Source: an uncultured Aquimarina sp.
GTDB taxonomy: Bacteria > Bacteroidota > Bacteroidia > Flavobacteriales > Flavobacteriaceae
Length of the DNA: 64,000 bases
Assembly: GCA_947498815.1 (NCBI GenBank)
Contig: CANMLU010000004.1
Coordinates: forward strand, 248,001 to 312,000
Direction: 5' to 3'
In this document: piece after piece, positions 35,564 through 44,623 of the stretch
Numbering within the stretch: the first letter of the stretch is position 1
Layout of the letters: each line of letters begins with the position of its first letter
Notes under the pieces: model-generated
Told to the model about the DNA's origin: nothing
Database searches by the model: none
What the model saw: the letters and a program-made list of their open reading frames with translations, nothing else
Translations under genes and position numbers: made by a program

Positions 35564-38239
35564 ATGCTTCTTCTATTCTTTTCAGCAGAAGCTTTTTCGC
35601 AATCCAGAGCTGTAATTTCTGGTAATGTTTCTGATCAATTTGGAAATTTACCTGGTGCTCGAGTTACTATTGAAGGTAGCGATAAGAGTGCCTCTACAGA
35701 TATTAATGGTAATTACTTTTTTAATGTAGATGAAGGTGAGTATATAATTACTGCAGGATTTGTAATGTATACTACTGTATCCAAAACCGTGAATATAAAA
35801 GTTGGAGATACTGTAAAAGCAGATTTTATATTGGCTACCGGTTTTTCAATAGATCAACCAATTTCGTTGGGATCTAGAGCAAAACCAAAATCACTTTTAA
35901 AAAATACAGCCGCTGTTGATATTATATCTCCTCAGCAGTTGACGAATTCATCCCAAGTCGAACTCAGTCATATCCTACATTATTTAATACCTTCATTTAA
36001 TTCAACAAATCAAACCATTGCAGATGGTACAGACCATATTGATCCGGCGACACTTAGAGGATTAGGACCAGATCAGTTATTAGTATTGGTTAATGGTAAA
36101 CGAAGACATAGCAGTTCTCTTTTGAATGTTAATGGTACCGTGGGAAGAGGGTCTGTGGGAACCGATTTTAATGCGATACCTATTGCGGCTATCGAGCGTA
36201 TTGAAGTACTGCGGGATGGAGCGACTTCTCAATATGGTTCTGATGCTATCGCCGGTGTGATCAATATTATCTTGAAAAAACAAATAGAGATCATTCAAGT
36301 AGATAATAGAGTAGGAGTTACTACTGAAGGAGATGGATTCTCAATATATTCTTCTGCTAATTTTGGTCTTAAAGTAGGAAAAGAAGGATTTGTAAATGTT
36401 ACTGCAGAATATAGAGAACGAGAAGCAATCAATCGAGCCGGAGCTTATAGCGGTACCGTATATTCAGATGATCCAGTAACAGATCAATCACTTATAGTAG
36501 ATAATAATTTTTTCTCTCAAACGGGGTATTCGGATAATAGGGTAATGGAGATAGGAAGTGCCGAAACACAAAATCTTGCCTTATCCTTTAATGGAGAAAT
36601 GCCGATGTCCGAAAATGCTACTTTTTATTTACAAGGTGGCAGAAATTATAGAGAAGGCAAAGCAAAAGGTTTTTATCGTTTTCCTAAGGATGAAGATAAA
36701 GTTGTGTTGGAATTATTTCCAAATGGTTTTTCTCCCGAAATCTTAACTGATATACAGGATGATGCTGTAACTGGAGGAGTGAAAGGTATCAAAAATGAAT
36801 GGAACGTGGATTTTAGCCATTCTATTGGAGTCAATAGACTGGATTACACTGTTAATAATTCTAATAATGCTTCACTTGGCGCCGCGTCACCAAGAACTTT
36901 TTTTGTTGGAGGTTTCGTGTACAAACAAAATACTACCAATATAGATATTTCGAGAACATTCGATTGGTTAAGCGGAATAAATGTAGCTTTTGGTGCAGAA
37001 TTACGAGTCGAAAATTATCAAATTGTAGCCGGAGAGGAAGACTCATATATTGATGGCGGAAGTACATATACAGACGAATTAGGTACAGAACTTCCACGAA
37101 TAATTGGCTCACAGGTTTTTCCTGGTTTTCAGCCCGAGAATGAATTAAATCGATTTCGAACAAATAGTTCCGGGTATCTGGATATAGAGGCAAATCTGTC
37201 CGAAAAGTTATTAGTAAGAGCAGCTGCCAGATATGAAGCGTATAATGATTTTGGAGGTCAGGCAATTTGGAAATTAACCGGTAGATATAGGGTTAACGAT
37301 GATATTAGTGTACGAGCAGGTTTCTCTACGGGTTTTAGAGCTCCTTCTTTGCATCAAGTGTTTTTTCAGAACATAAGTACTCAATTTATCAATGGAGAAA
37401 GTGTACAGGTAGGAACCTTTAATAATGAGAGTGCTGTCGCTACCGAAGCTTTTCAAATAGGAAACCTTAAACCCGAGCTATCTAGTCATCTTAGTGCTGG
37501 AGTTAGTGGGAAATTTAATGACAACTTCACTTTTAGTTTTGATTATTATTTAATCAATATTGAGGATAGAATTGTTTTATCAGGAAGGTTTTCAGAAGGT
37601 TATGAAGCCATACTACAACCTTTTGGAGTAGGAGCCGCGCAGTTCTTTACCAATGCAATAGATTCTAGGACATCTGGAGCGGACATGGCATTGTTTTTTA
37701 AAGCACCTCTTGGAAATGGAGAGTTCAATGCTTCTCTTGGAGCCAATATAACAGGAACAAAAGTAGATGGTCCAATCAAAGTTTCATCGGCATTAATAGG
37801 TCAAGAGGAAGTACTGTTTAACAGAGAAGAAATCGCAAGGGTAGAGTATGCCCAGCCAAATTATAAGGTTAACTCACTATTATCGTATGATTTTGACGCA
37901 TTTAATGTCCAAATGACGAACACGCTTTTTGGCGAGGTTAAGTTTATTCATCCCAATGATGGAGATGTTGCCAACTGGGTTGTGAATGATTTTACAGGTA
38001 CTATAGAAACCAGAGATCAGACCTTTTCTCCTAAAATAGTTACAGATATGGCGGTTTCATATCAATTTAATCGCTATTTAAAATGTACTCTGGGTGGAAA
38101 TAATATTTTGAATGTTTATCCAGACAAACATAAACACTCTGCCAATACCGAAGATGGTAATTTTTTGTACAGCAGAAGAGTACAACAATTTGGAGTTAAT
38201 GGGGCAAATTATTATGTACGCTTACTACTTAGATTATGA
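35564..38239 (+). CDS. TonB-dependent receptor with carboxypeptidase-regulatory-like N-terminus
   Basis: The 891-residue frame has a carboxypeptidase-D-regulatory-like domain (about 14-95, ISGNVSDQFGNLPGARVTI), a plug (about 105-225, RGLGPDQLLVLVNGKRRHSS, RIEVLRDGATSQYGSDAIAG) and a 22-strand barrel ending in YYVRLLLRL. The ATG at 35564 leaves a signal peptide of only 13 residues. The frame is open back to 35486 and gives a normal signal region before it. The in-frame ATG at 35471 is cut by TAA at 35483, so translation may begin at ATT 35498 or a nonsense change is present. It overlaps the kinase gene by four bases. Confidence 0.85.
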   Translation: MLLLFFSAEAFSQSRAVISGNVSDQFGNLPGARVTIEGSDKSASTDINGNYFFNVDEGEYIITAGFVMYTTVSKTVNIKVGDTVKADFILATGFSIDQPISLGSRAKPKSLLKNTAAVDIISPQQLTNSSQVELSHILHYLIPSFNSTNQTIADGTDHIDPATLRGLGPDQLLVLVNGKRRHSSSLLNVNGTVGRGSVGTDFNAIPIAAIERIEVLRDGATSQYGSDAIAGVINIILKKQIEIIQVDNRVGVTTEGDGFSIYSSANFGLKVGKEGFVNVTAEYREREAINRAGAYSGTVYSDDPVTDQSLIVDNNFFSQTGYSDNRVMEIGSAETQNLALSFNGEMPMSENATFYLQGGRNYREGKAKGFYRFPKDEDKVVLELFPNGFSPEILTDIQDDAVTGGVKGIKNEWNVDFSHSIGVNRLDYTVNNSNNASLGAASPRTFFVGGFVYKQNTTNIDISRTFDWLSGINVAFGAELRVENYQIVAGEEDSYIDGGSTYTDELGTELPRIIGSQVFPGFQPENELNRFRTNSSGYLDIEANLSEKLLVRAAARYEAYNDFGGQAIWKLTGRYRVNDDISVRAGFSTGFRAPSLHQVFFQNISTQFINGESVQVGTFNNESAVATEAFQIGNLKPELSSHLSAGVSGKFNDNFTFSFDYYLINIEDRIVLSGRFSEGYEAILQPFGVGAAQFFTNAIDSRTSGADMALFFKAPLGNGEFNASLGANITGTKVDGPIKVSSALIGQEEVLFNREEIARVEYAQPNYKVNSLLSYDFDAFNVQMTNTLFGEVKFIHPNDGDVANWVVNDFTGTIETRDQTFSPKIVTDMAVSYQFNRYLKCTLGGNNILNVYPDKHKHSANTEDGNFLYSRRVQQFGVNGANYYVRLLLRL

Positions 38240-40086
38240 TGTATAAATTTATACACATACCGCCCACAAGAATCCGAACGGTGTCTGTGGCTTTATGCAT
38301 AATCGCATTATTGTTTTCTATAAAAAGTAACGCGCAAACTACAAACAACGAAGAAGTAAAAAGGTTACAACGGGCTATTTTCATCTTTAATTTTGCACAG
38401 CAGATTGGGTGGCAAAATGCAGACGAACATCAAACTTTTAAAATTGGGGTATTGGGGCCAGATCGTACAATAATTGATTTGCAGGCCATGGCTCAAAAGC
38501 GCAAAATATATGGTAAACCTGTTGAGATTGTTCGTTTTCAGTTGGTCAAAAACGTAAAGGATGTACAATTGTTGTATGTTAATCAAAAGTTTAACTATAG
38601 TATCCAGTATATTTTAAGCAAGATTTCAAATAAAAACATATTGCTCGTAAGTGAGGAGTATAATTTTAATTCTTCTATGATTAATATGGTGAATATTGGT
38701 GATTCATTTGAATATGAGATTAATGCAAATAGGATTGAAAATGAAGGGTTTGTTGTAGCACCTTCACTGAAAAGATATGCTATTACTTCTTCAGAAAAAT
38801 GGAAGCGATTATTCAAAAAAACCGAAAGATCATTAACAGAAGTACAAGAAGAGAATAAGGAACATAAAACTGTTATTCGTGACAAAGAAGAGGAGATACG
38901 ATATCAAAAAAATAAAATAACAGATCAATTAGAAAAAATTGGAGATCAGGAAAAAGAAATAGATCATAAAAGAGAGGAGATTGTAAAGCGGAATCAAGAA
39001 ATAGAACAATTATATACTAAAAGCGAAATACAACAAAAAAAGTACGAGGAAAAGGTTCTGATTGAAAAAGAGCTCGAAAAAAATATTCAGGAACAAATCA
39101 CTTTTATTAGGAAACAAGAGGAAAAGATAAAGATTAGTAATGCAGAAATTGATAAGAGGAATGATTTTTTAGAAGAGCAAAATTCTCAAATCCATAAGCA
39201 GAAAGAAATTCTTGAACAGCAAAACCAAGAAATTAATACTCAAAAAAGAATAAATATATTGCTCATTGCTTTAGTAGTTTTGGCCATCGGAGCAAGTTTT
39301 GTGATCTATAGAGGTTATTTGGCGAAAAAAAGATTTACCATAGCATTAGAGAAAAAGAATCAAGCGATTCATTTACAATCCCTGGAACTGGAAGCCAAGA
39401 ACAAAGAATTAGAACAGTTTGCTTACATTGCAAGTCATGACTTGCAGGAGCCGCTTAATACTATTTCAAGTTTTATAGGTTTAATAGCAGAAGATTATGG
39501 AGAAAGTTTTGATGATGTTGGAAAAGAAAGCCTGGCTTTTATAAAAGATGCCAGTGTGCGAATGAAAAACTTAATCGATGCTTTGCTAGAATACTCGCGA
39601 TTAGGTAGAAGTAAAGATTATACGAATATAAATTGTAACGAGGTATTAAAAGAACTACTTGGAGACCTAAAAATTGTTATAGAGGGCGCAAGAGCAAAAA
39701 TAAATATAGCTAATCTTCCTGTTGTAAATGGTTCGGGAATTGAACTTCGTTTATTATTTCAGAACTTAATCAGTAATGCTATAAAATTTAGAGACCCCGA
39801 TACGACCCCCCAGATTGATATTTCTTGTGCTAAAAAGAAAGATCCCAAAAATGTTTCCGAAGAGTTTTGGCAATTCTCTGTAAAAGATAATGGAATAGGT
39901 ATTCCTGAAGAACATAAAGATCGAATTTTTGCGATCTTTCAAAGATTACACTCTAGAGAGCAATTTAAAGGTACCGGTATAGGTTTGGCACATTGCAAGA
40001 AGATCGTAGAATCTCACGGAGGAGAAATTTGGTTGGAATCAAAAGAAGGAAAAGGAAGTATTTTTTATTTTACGATTCCTATTTAG
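38236..40086 (+). CDS. YfiR-domain sensor histidine kinase coupled to a TonB receptor
   Basis: The 616-residue protein has a signal peptide (to about residue 33), a periplasmic YfiR/DUF4154 domain (about 40-180) and a long coiled coil (about 190-330) of repeated NQEI/KEEI heptads. A transmembrane helix (about 335-357) is followed by HisKA with FAYIASHDLQEPLNTI (phosphoacceptor His401) and HATPase with NLISNAIKFRD, VKDNGIGIP and GTGIGLAHCKKIVE. Its start overlaps the TonB receptor stop (ATGA-type), so the two are translated together. It probably reads the state of the receptor or its ligand through the periplasmic YfiR domain and phosphorylates the two receivers encoded upstream. Confidence 0.87.
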   Translation: MMYKFIHIPPTRIRTVSVALCIIALLFSIKSNAQTTNNEEVKRLQRAIFIFNFAQQIGWQNADEHQTFKIGVLGPDRTIIDLQAMAQKRKIYGKPVEIVRFQLVKNVKDVQLLYVNQKFNYSIQYILSKISNKNILLVSEEYNFNSSMINMVNIGDSFEYEINANRIENEGFVVAPSLKRYAITSSEKWKRLFKKTERSLTEVQEENKEHKTVIRDKEEEIRYQKNKITDQLEKIGDQEKEIDHKREEIVKRNQEIEQLYTKSEIQQKKYEEKVLIEKELEKNIQEQITFIRKQEEKIKISNAEIDKRNDFLEEQNSQIHKQKEILEQQNQEINTQKRINILLIALVVLAIGASFVIYRGYLAKKRFTIALEKKNQAIHLQSLELEAKNKELEQFAYIASHDLQEPLNTISSFIGLIAEDYGESFDDVGKESLAFIKDASVRMKNLIDALLEYSRLGRSKDYTNINCNEVLKELLGDLKIVIEGARAKINIANLPVVNGSGIELRLLFQNLISNAIKFRDPDTTPQIDISCAKKKDPKNVSEEFWQFSVKDNGIGIPEEHKDRIFAIFQRLHSREQFKGTGIGLAHCKKIVESHGGEIWLESKEGKGSIFYFTIPI

Positions 40087-40093
40087 TTTTAAA

Positions 40094-40228
40094 TCATTCC
40101 TTCTTCTTAAAAAACAATCCTAGTGGTAAAATTACTAAGATAAAAAGATACCATCCTGTGAGTAAACCAATTATGGTGATTGCAGCTGCAATCACCATAA
40201 TCCATTGTATTCTATTGGGTTTTGACAT
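40094..40228 (-). CDS. Small 44-residue membrane protein, last gene of the 3-keto-sugar operon
   Basis: The frame encodes 44 residues: a polar start (MSKPNRIQW), two closely spaced hydrophobic stretches (IMVIAAAITIIGLL and WYLFILVILPLGLFF) and KKKE. Its ATG shares one base with the stop of the DUF1080 gene (TAATG), a classic coupling signal. Its stop lies 8 bases from the convergent kinase stop. The DUF1080 coupling and a good membrane pattern support it as a real gene; no family was recognised. Confidence 0.55.
   Translation of the reverse strand: MSKPNRIQWIMVIAAAITIIGLLTGWYLFILVILPLGLFFKKKE
40170..40201. repeat. Perfect 32-bp palindrome inside the small membrane-protein gene
   Basis: The sequence from 40170 to 40201 is identical to its own reverse complement over all 32 bases (centre GCAGCTGC, outer arms ATTATGGTG/CACCATAAT). 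It has no loop. It lies within coding sequence, at the codons for the first helix, and near the convergent end of the kinase gene at 40086. It could act as a cruciform, a two-way terminator or a protein-binding site. Confidence 0.8.
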
Positions 40229-41019
40229 TATAACTCTCTAATCCAAATATTTCGATATTGAACAAGATTATCATGATCCTGTAATTTAATGGGTCCTTTG
40301 CCATGAGCCTCATTTTTTGGCGGACCAATGTACTCCGTAGAACCAATAATTTCTATATGATCCTGTACTAATACCCCGTTATGAATCACTGTAAAAGAAC
40401 CCGATTTGGTTTTCTTACCACCCGTATCAAATTCTGGAGCATGAAATATAATATCATAAGTTTGCCATTGATCAGGGGCTTTTGTAGCATTCGCTAATGG
40501 AATATGTTGTTTATAAATAGAAGTTGCCTGGCCATTTGCATAGGTGCGATTTTGATAGCTATCTAGAATTTGTACTTCATACTTGTTTTGAAAGAATACT
40601 CCACTATTACCTCGGCCTTGCCCTTTTCCTTGGATAACATCAGGAGCACTCCATTCTAAATGTAATTGCACACTTCCAAAATTTTTCTTTGTCTGGATAT
40701 CACCGGCCCCGGGTTTTACAGTCATTGTTTTGTCGGGATTTATAGTCCAGGCGGCGTCTGTAGAATCTTTTGTAGAAATCCATGCTTCTAGATTAGCTCC
40801 ATCAAAGAGTACAATAGCATCAGAAGGGACATTATTTTCATTAAAAGACACGACTTTTGGTTCGGGTTCCCATACCTCGGTGTCCTTAGGATCCGTAATT
40901 TCCTTTTTTAGCGGCGTTATGGTTTCTTCTACTTCTTCGACAACATTTGTAGTTTCTTCTTTCTGTTTACAAGAATAACTGATGCATAAAATTAAAAAAA
41001 GGGATATAATTTTTTTCAT
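40228..41019 (-). CDS. DUF1080 (3-keto-disaccharide hydrolase-type) lipoprotein
   Basis: This 263-residue protein has the lipobox CISYSC (Cys17), a Glu/Thr-rich linker and a concanavalin-like DUF1080 domain (about 65-263): IVLFDGANLEAWIS, HLEWSAPD, GNSGVFFQNKYEVQILDSY, KGPIKLQDHDNLVQYRNIWIREL. Characterised DUF1080 enzymes hydrolyse 3-keto-glycosides after oxidation of the sugar, which fits the GMC and cytochrome genes in the same operon. It probably acts at the periplasmic face. It overlaps the small membrane-protein gene by one base. Confidence 0.87.
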   Translation of the reverse strand: MKKIISLFLILCISYSCKQKEETTNVVEEVEETITPLKKEITDPKDTEVWEPEPKVVSFNENNVPSDAIVLFDGANLEAWISTKDSTDAAWTINPDKTMTVKPGAGDIQTKKNFGSVQLHLEWSAPDVIQGKGQGRGNSGVFFQNKYEVQILDSYQNRTYANGQATSIYKQHIPLANATKAPDQWQTYDIIFHAPEFDTGGKKTKSGSFTVIHNGVLVQDHIEIIGSTEYIGPPKNEAHGKGPIKLQDHDNLVQYRNIWIREL

Positions 41020-41036
41020 GGTGTTTTTTTAGTTGG

Positions 41037-42089
41037 TTATAGTCCTAATATCTTTTTTAGTTGTTCTTTATCAATTTCAGCTCCTGCAAAATCATCAAAA
41101 GCTTTTTCTGTTGCTTCAATAATATGACTTTGTATGAATGGAGCGCCTTCTCGGGCTCCTTGCTCAGGAGATTTAATACAACATTCCCATTCCATTACTG
41201 CCCATACATCACAACCATATTCGGTAAGTTTTGAGAATATGGTTTTAAAGTCGATTTGTCCATCTCCTGGAGAGCGGTAACGCCCGGCACGATCGATCCA
41301 ATCACTATACCCTCCAAAAGCTCCTTTTTTTCCGGTGGGGTTAAATTCTGAATCTTTTACATGAAATGCTTTAATAAATTCATGATAATGGTCGATATAT
41401 TCAATATAATCTAGTTGTTGCAGCACAAAATGGCTGGGATCATAAAGGATATTAACACGCTCATGGTTTCCTGTAGCTTCAAGGAAACGTTCAAAGGTAA
41501 TTCCATCATGTAAATCTTCCCCAGGATGTATTTCATAGCAAACATCCACACCTTTTTCATCAAAGTGATTAAGAATTGGTAACCAACGTTTTGCAAGTTC
41601 TTCGAATCCCATTTCGACTAGTCCTGCTGGTCGTTGCGGCCAGGGGTGCATGGTGTGCCAAAGTAATGCGCCAGAAAAAGTCGCATGGATATTTAATCCT
41701 AGTCTTTGACTGGCTGTAGCTGCATTTTTTACTTGCTGTACAGCCCATTCTGTACGTTTTTTAGGGTTTCCTTTACAATTATCCGGTGCAAAATTATCAA
41801 ACATGATATCATATGCAGGATGTACTGCAACCAATTGGCCTTGCAGATGGGTTGAGAGTTCAGTAATTTCTAAACCATAATTGGCAATTTTACCTTTTAA
41901 TTCATCACAATATGTTTGACTTTCTGCAGCTTTATCCAAGTCTATTAGTCTAGTTTCCCATGTTGGAATTTGGATTCCTTTGTACCCTAGATCTGATGCC
42001 CATTTGCATAAGCCATCCAAAGAATTAAATGGAGCTTTATCATCCATAAATTGAGCAAGAAATATAGCTGGGCCTTTGATAGTTTTCAT
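41037..42089 (-). CDS. Sugar phosphate isomerase/epimerase (xylose isomerase-like TIM barrel)
   Basis: The 350-residue protein has TIM-barrel strands ending in metal-ligand residues (ICYEIHPGEDLHDG, VNILYDPSHFVLQQ, AFHVKDSEFNP, VWAVMEWECC). It is the IolE/IolI-like type used for keto-inositol or keto-sugar isomerisation. No signal peptide is seen, so it acts in the cytoplasm. It is encoded 4 bases after the Gfo/Idh/MocA gene and 17 bases before DUF1080, within one operon. Confidence 0.87.
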   Translation of the reverse strand: MKTIKGPAIFLAQFMDDKAPFNSLDGLCKWASDLGYKGIQIPTWETRLIDLDKAAESQTYCDELKGKIANYGLEITELSTHLQGQLVAVHPAYDIMFDNFAPDNCKGNPKKRTEWAVQQVKNAATASQRLGLNIHATFSGALLWHTMHPWPQRPAGLVEMGFEELAKRWLPILNHFDEKGVDVCYEIHPGEDLHDGITFERFLEATGNHERVNILYDPSHFVLQQLDYIEYIDHYHEFIKAFHVKDSEFNPTGKKGAFGGYSDWIDRAGRYRSPGDGQIDFKTIFSKLTEYGCDVWAVMEWECCIKSPEQGAREGAPFIQSHIIEATEKAFDDFAGAEIDKEQLKKILGL

Positions 42090-42093
42090 GTGT

Positions 42094-43239
42094 TTAAATT
42101 TTTATCCAATTGGCATTATTCTTACTACTTTCAACAGCGGCATAAATAAATTTCATGCCCCGAACACCGTCTTCTATAGTTGGAAAATCTGGTAATGTTG
42201 ATGCTGGTTTTCCATTCTTAACTTTGACCAGTTCTTTTGCAAAACTACTATAAATAGTAGCAAACCCCTCTAGGTATCCTTCTGGATGCCCTGCCGGTAT
42301 TCGCACATATTCTGAGGCTTCGGGGTAACTGCCATTACCACCCGGAGTATATACTTGTTTGGGGCGATCCAGCCATCGTACCACTAATTCGTTTGGGTTT
42401 TCTTGAGACCAATCCAGGCTTCCTTTGGTGCCATAAATTCTCACACCCAGGTTGTTTTCTTCGCCAGTAGCGATTTGCGAAAAAGTCATAGTGCCTTTGG
42501 CGCCATTTTCAAATCGTAATAAAATATTACCATCATCATCAAGTATTCGACCATCTCCAAAAGCAGAAAGATCTGCTGCAAGTTCCTGGATTTGAGTTCC
42601 GGTAATATATTCTACAAGATTCTCGGCATGTGTTCCTATATCACCAAGGGCACCACCAATACCAGATTTTTTTGGGTCAACTCGCCATGAAGCTTGTTTT
42701 TGGCCTGTTTTTTCTACAGCAGTAGAAAGCCACCCCTGTAAGTAATGTACATTAATTTTGCGGATTGTACCCAGATCTCCTTTGGCAATCATGGCCTTGG
42801 CTTGTTTTACCATAGGATATCCTGTATAATTATGTGTTAACGCAAAAACTTTTTTAGAAGTACCTACGATTTTTTTGAGTTCTAAAGATTCTTCCAAAGT
42901 TAATGTGGCAGGTTTATCACAAATCACGTGAAACCCATTTTCTAGTGCCATTTTTGCTGGAGGAAAATGCATATGGTTAGGAGTCACAATAGCAACAAAA
43001 TCCATACGTTCTTCTTCTGGAAGTTTAGATTCTTCTTTGATCATTTGTTCAAAACTACCATAGGCTCTGTGTTTTGCTATTCCAAGTGTTTCTGCAGAAG
43101 CGATACTTTTTTCTGTACTACTTGAAAAAGCACCACACACCAATTCTACCAAGCCGTCAATACTGGCAGCTTTACGATGTACGTCTCCGATGAAAGAACC
43201 TGTTCCTCCACCGACCATTCCCATTTTAAGTCGGGTCAT
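42094..43239 (-). CDS. Gfo/Idh/MocA-family NAD(P)-dependent oxidoreductase
   Basis: This 381-residue enzyme has the Rossmann motif MVGGGTGSFIG, the family signature VICDKPATLTLEES with the conserved Lys, and GGALGDIGTHAENL with the catalytic Asp/His pair. It probably reduces or oxidises a keto-sugar intermediate in the cytoplasm, working with the isomerase encoded next. A 140-base gap upstream, without a clear promoter, separates it from the permease gene. Confidence 0.9.
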   Translation of the reverse strand: MTRLKMGMVGGGTGSFIGDVHRKAASIDGLVELVCGAFSSSTEKSIASAETLGIAKHRAYGSFEQMIKEESKLPEEERMDFVAIVTPNHMHFPPAKMALENGFHVICDKPATLTLEESLELKKIVGTSKKVFALTHNYTGYPMVKQAKAMIAKGDLGTIRKINVHYLQGWLSTAVEKTGQKQASWRVDPKKSGIGGALGDIGTHAENLVEYITGTQIQELAADLSAFGDGRILDDDGNILLRFENGAKGTMTFSQIATGEENNLGVRIYGTKGSLDWSQENPNELVVRWLDRPKQVYTPGGNGSYPEASEYVRIPAGHPEGYLEGFATIYSSFAKELVKVKNGKPASTLPDFPTIEDGVRGMKFIYAAVESSKNNANWIKI

Positions 43240-43379
43240 TTTTCTTTAACTTTATTTTAATTAAAACTAATACTTAGCATTTAATATAACTTCTTGAATG
43301 TTGTATGTAGTTGGCAGTGTACACTAGGGTTTTGTTAGCAATTTAGTGACTGTCTACTAATAACTGAATACTTTTAACG

Positions 43380-44609
43380 TTACTCTTTATATTCTATCTT
43401 TTCATTTTTGAAGAACACTGTAAATAGTAACATGACTATCGCTGCAAACACAGCTGGAAAAATCCATATACTATTCCAGTCATGGTGTTCTTCATTAAGT
43501 AAGTTTGCATCGGTGATTCTTCCGGCAACATAAAACCCAACAAGCATTCCTAAGCCATAGGTTGCTAATGTTATTAGTCCTTGTGCTGCACTCTTAAATT
43601 TTTCTCCAGCTTTGCTATCTGTATAAATTTGTCCGGATACAAAGAAGAAATCATAGCAGATTCCATGCAAAGCTATACCTATGATCAACATAAAAGCAAG
43701 TTCTCCGGAATTGCCATAGGCAAATAATACATATCGAAGTGTCCAGGCTAGCATTCCGACCAAGAGGGTTTTTTTGAAACCAAACTTTTTAAAGAAAAAG
43801 GGGAGTAGCAACATAAAAATTACTTCTGATGCCTGTCCAATGGTCATTTTTGCCGCTGGGTTCGAAACTCCTATTTCACCCAAAAATTGTCCTGCATGTT
43901 GATAATAAAAGGCCAACGGAATACAAATTAAAATAGATGCTAGAAAAAAGAACAAGAAGTTTCTATCCTTTAAAAGCTTTAAAGCATCTAGACCTAAAAT
44001 ATCCGAAATATTGATTTTTTGATCTTTATTAACCTTGGGTGGTGTTTTGGGTAATGTGAAACTAAAAACTCCTAATATGGCTGAGGCTATGGCGGTCATT
44101 AAAAAAGTGTTTTTTAACATTCCACTGGCTACACCTTCTTCAGAATCCCAATGAAAAGCATAGCTTATTACAAGCCCTGCTACAATCCACCCAATGGTAC
44201 CAAAAACGCGCACAAAAGAAAATTCTTTTGCTGGGTCTTTCATTTGATTAAAGGATACAGAATTTACCAATGCCAATGTAGGCATATAGGCGATCATATA
44301 TCCAAGAACATAAGGATAAAAGGCACCAAAATCTGTGGCATTTGCCATTTGGTACATTAACAACGCACCGATGAGATGAAGTATGCCTAGTATTCTTTCT
44401 GCATTAAAAAAACGATCAGCAATTAGCCCAATAATAAAAGGAGCAATAATGGCTCCCCAGGATTGTGTAGAATACGCCATGGCAATTTCTCCGCCACTTG
44501 TATTGAGTGTATTGGGTAAATATATACCCATGGTAACAAACCAACCTCCCCAAATAAAGAATTCTAAAAACATCATTAAAGAGAGTTGGAATTGAGTGAT
44601 CTTATTCAT
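43380..44609 (-). CDS. MFS permease of the nucleoside:H+ symporter (NHS) type
   Basis: The 409-residue protein has 12 predicted helices. Helix 1 contains LSLMMFLEFFIWGGWFVTMG, characteristic of NHS/NupG-like permeases in Bacteroidota sugar operons, and RVFGTIGWIVAGL follows helix 4. It probably imports the keto-sugar or its product rather than nucleosides, judged by its neighbours. The gene is 14 bases after the lipoprotein isomerase gene. Confidence 0.85.
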   Translation of the reverse strand: MNKITQFQLSLMMFLEFFIWGGWFVTMGIYLPNTLNTSGGEIAMAYSTQSWGAIIAPFIIGLIADRFFNAERILGILHLIGALLMYQMANATDFGAFYPYVLGYMIAYMPTLALVNSVSFNQMKDPAKEFSFVRVFGTIGWIVAGLVISYAFHWDSEEGVASGMLKNTFLMTAIASAILGVFSFTLPKTPPKVNKDQKINISDILGLDALKLLKDRNFLFFFLASILICIPLAFYYQHAGQFLGEIGVSNPAAKMTIGQASEVIFMLLLPFFFKKFGFKKTLLVGMLAWTLRYVLFAYGNSGELAFMLIIGIALHGICYDFFFVSGQIYTDSKAGEKFKSAAQGLITLATYGLGMLVGFYVAGRITDANLLNEEHHDWNSIWIFPAVFAAIVMLLFTVFFKNEKIEYKE

Positions 44610-44623
44610 AGGTGGTTATTTAG

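Noticed and set aside
39993-40241. 82-residue plus-strand frame after the kinase
   Set aside because: It overlaps the end of the kinase gene in another frame, and the minus-strand 44-residue frame has better support through its TAATG junction.
43240-43379. Separate promoter within the keto-sugar operon
   Set aside because: A TAGTTTTA sequence exists on the minus strand, but no spaced TTG was found, so I do not call it.
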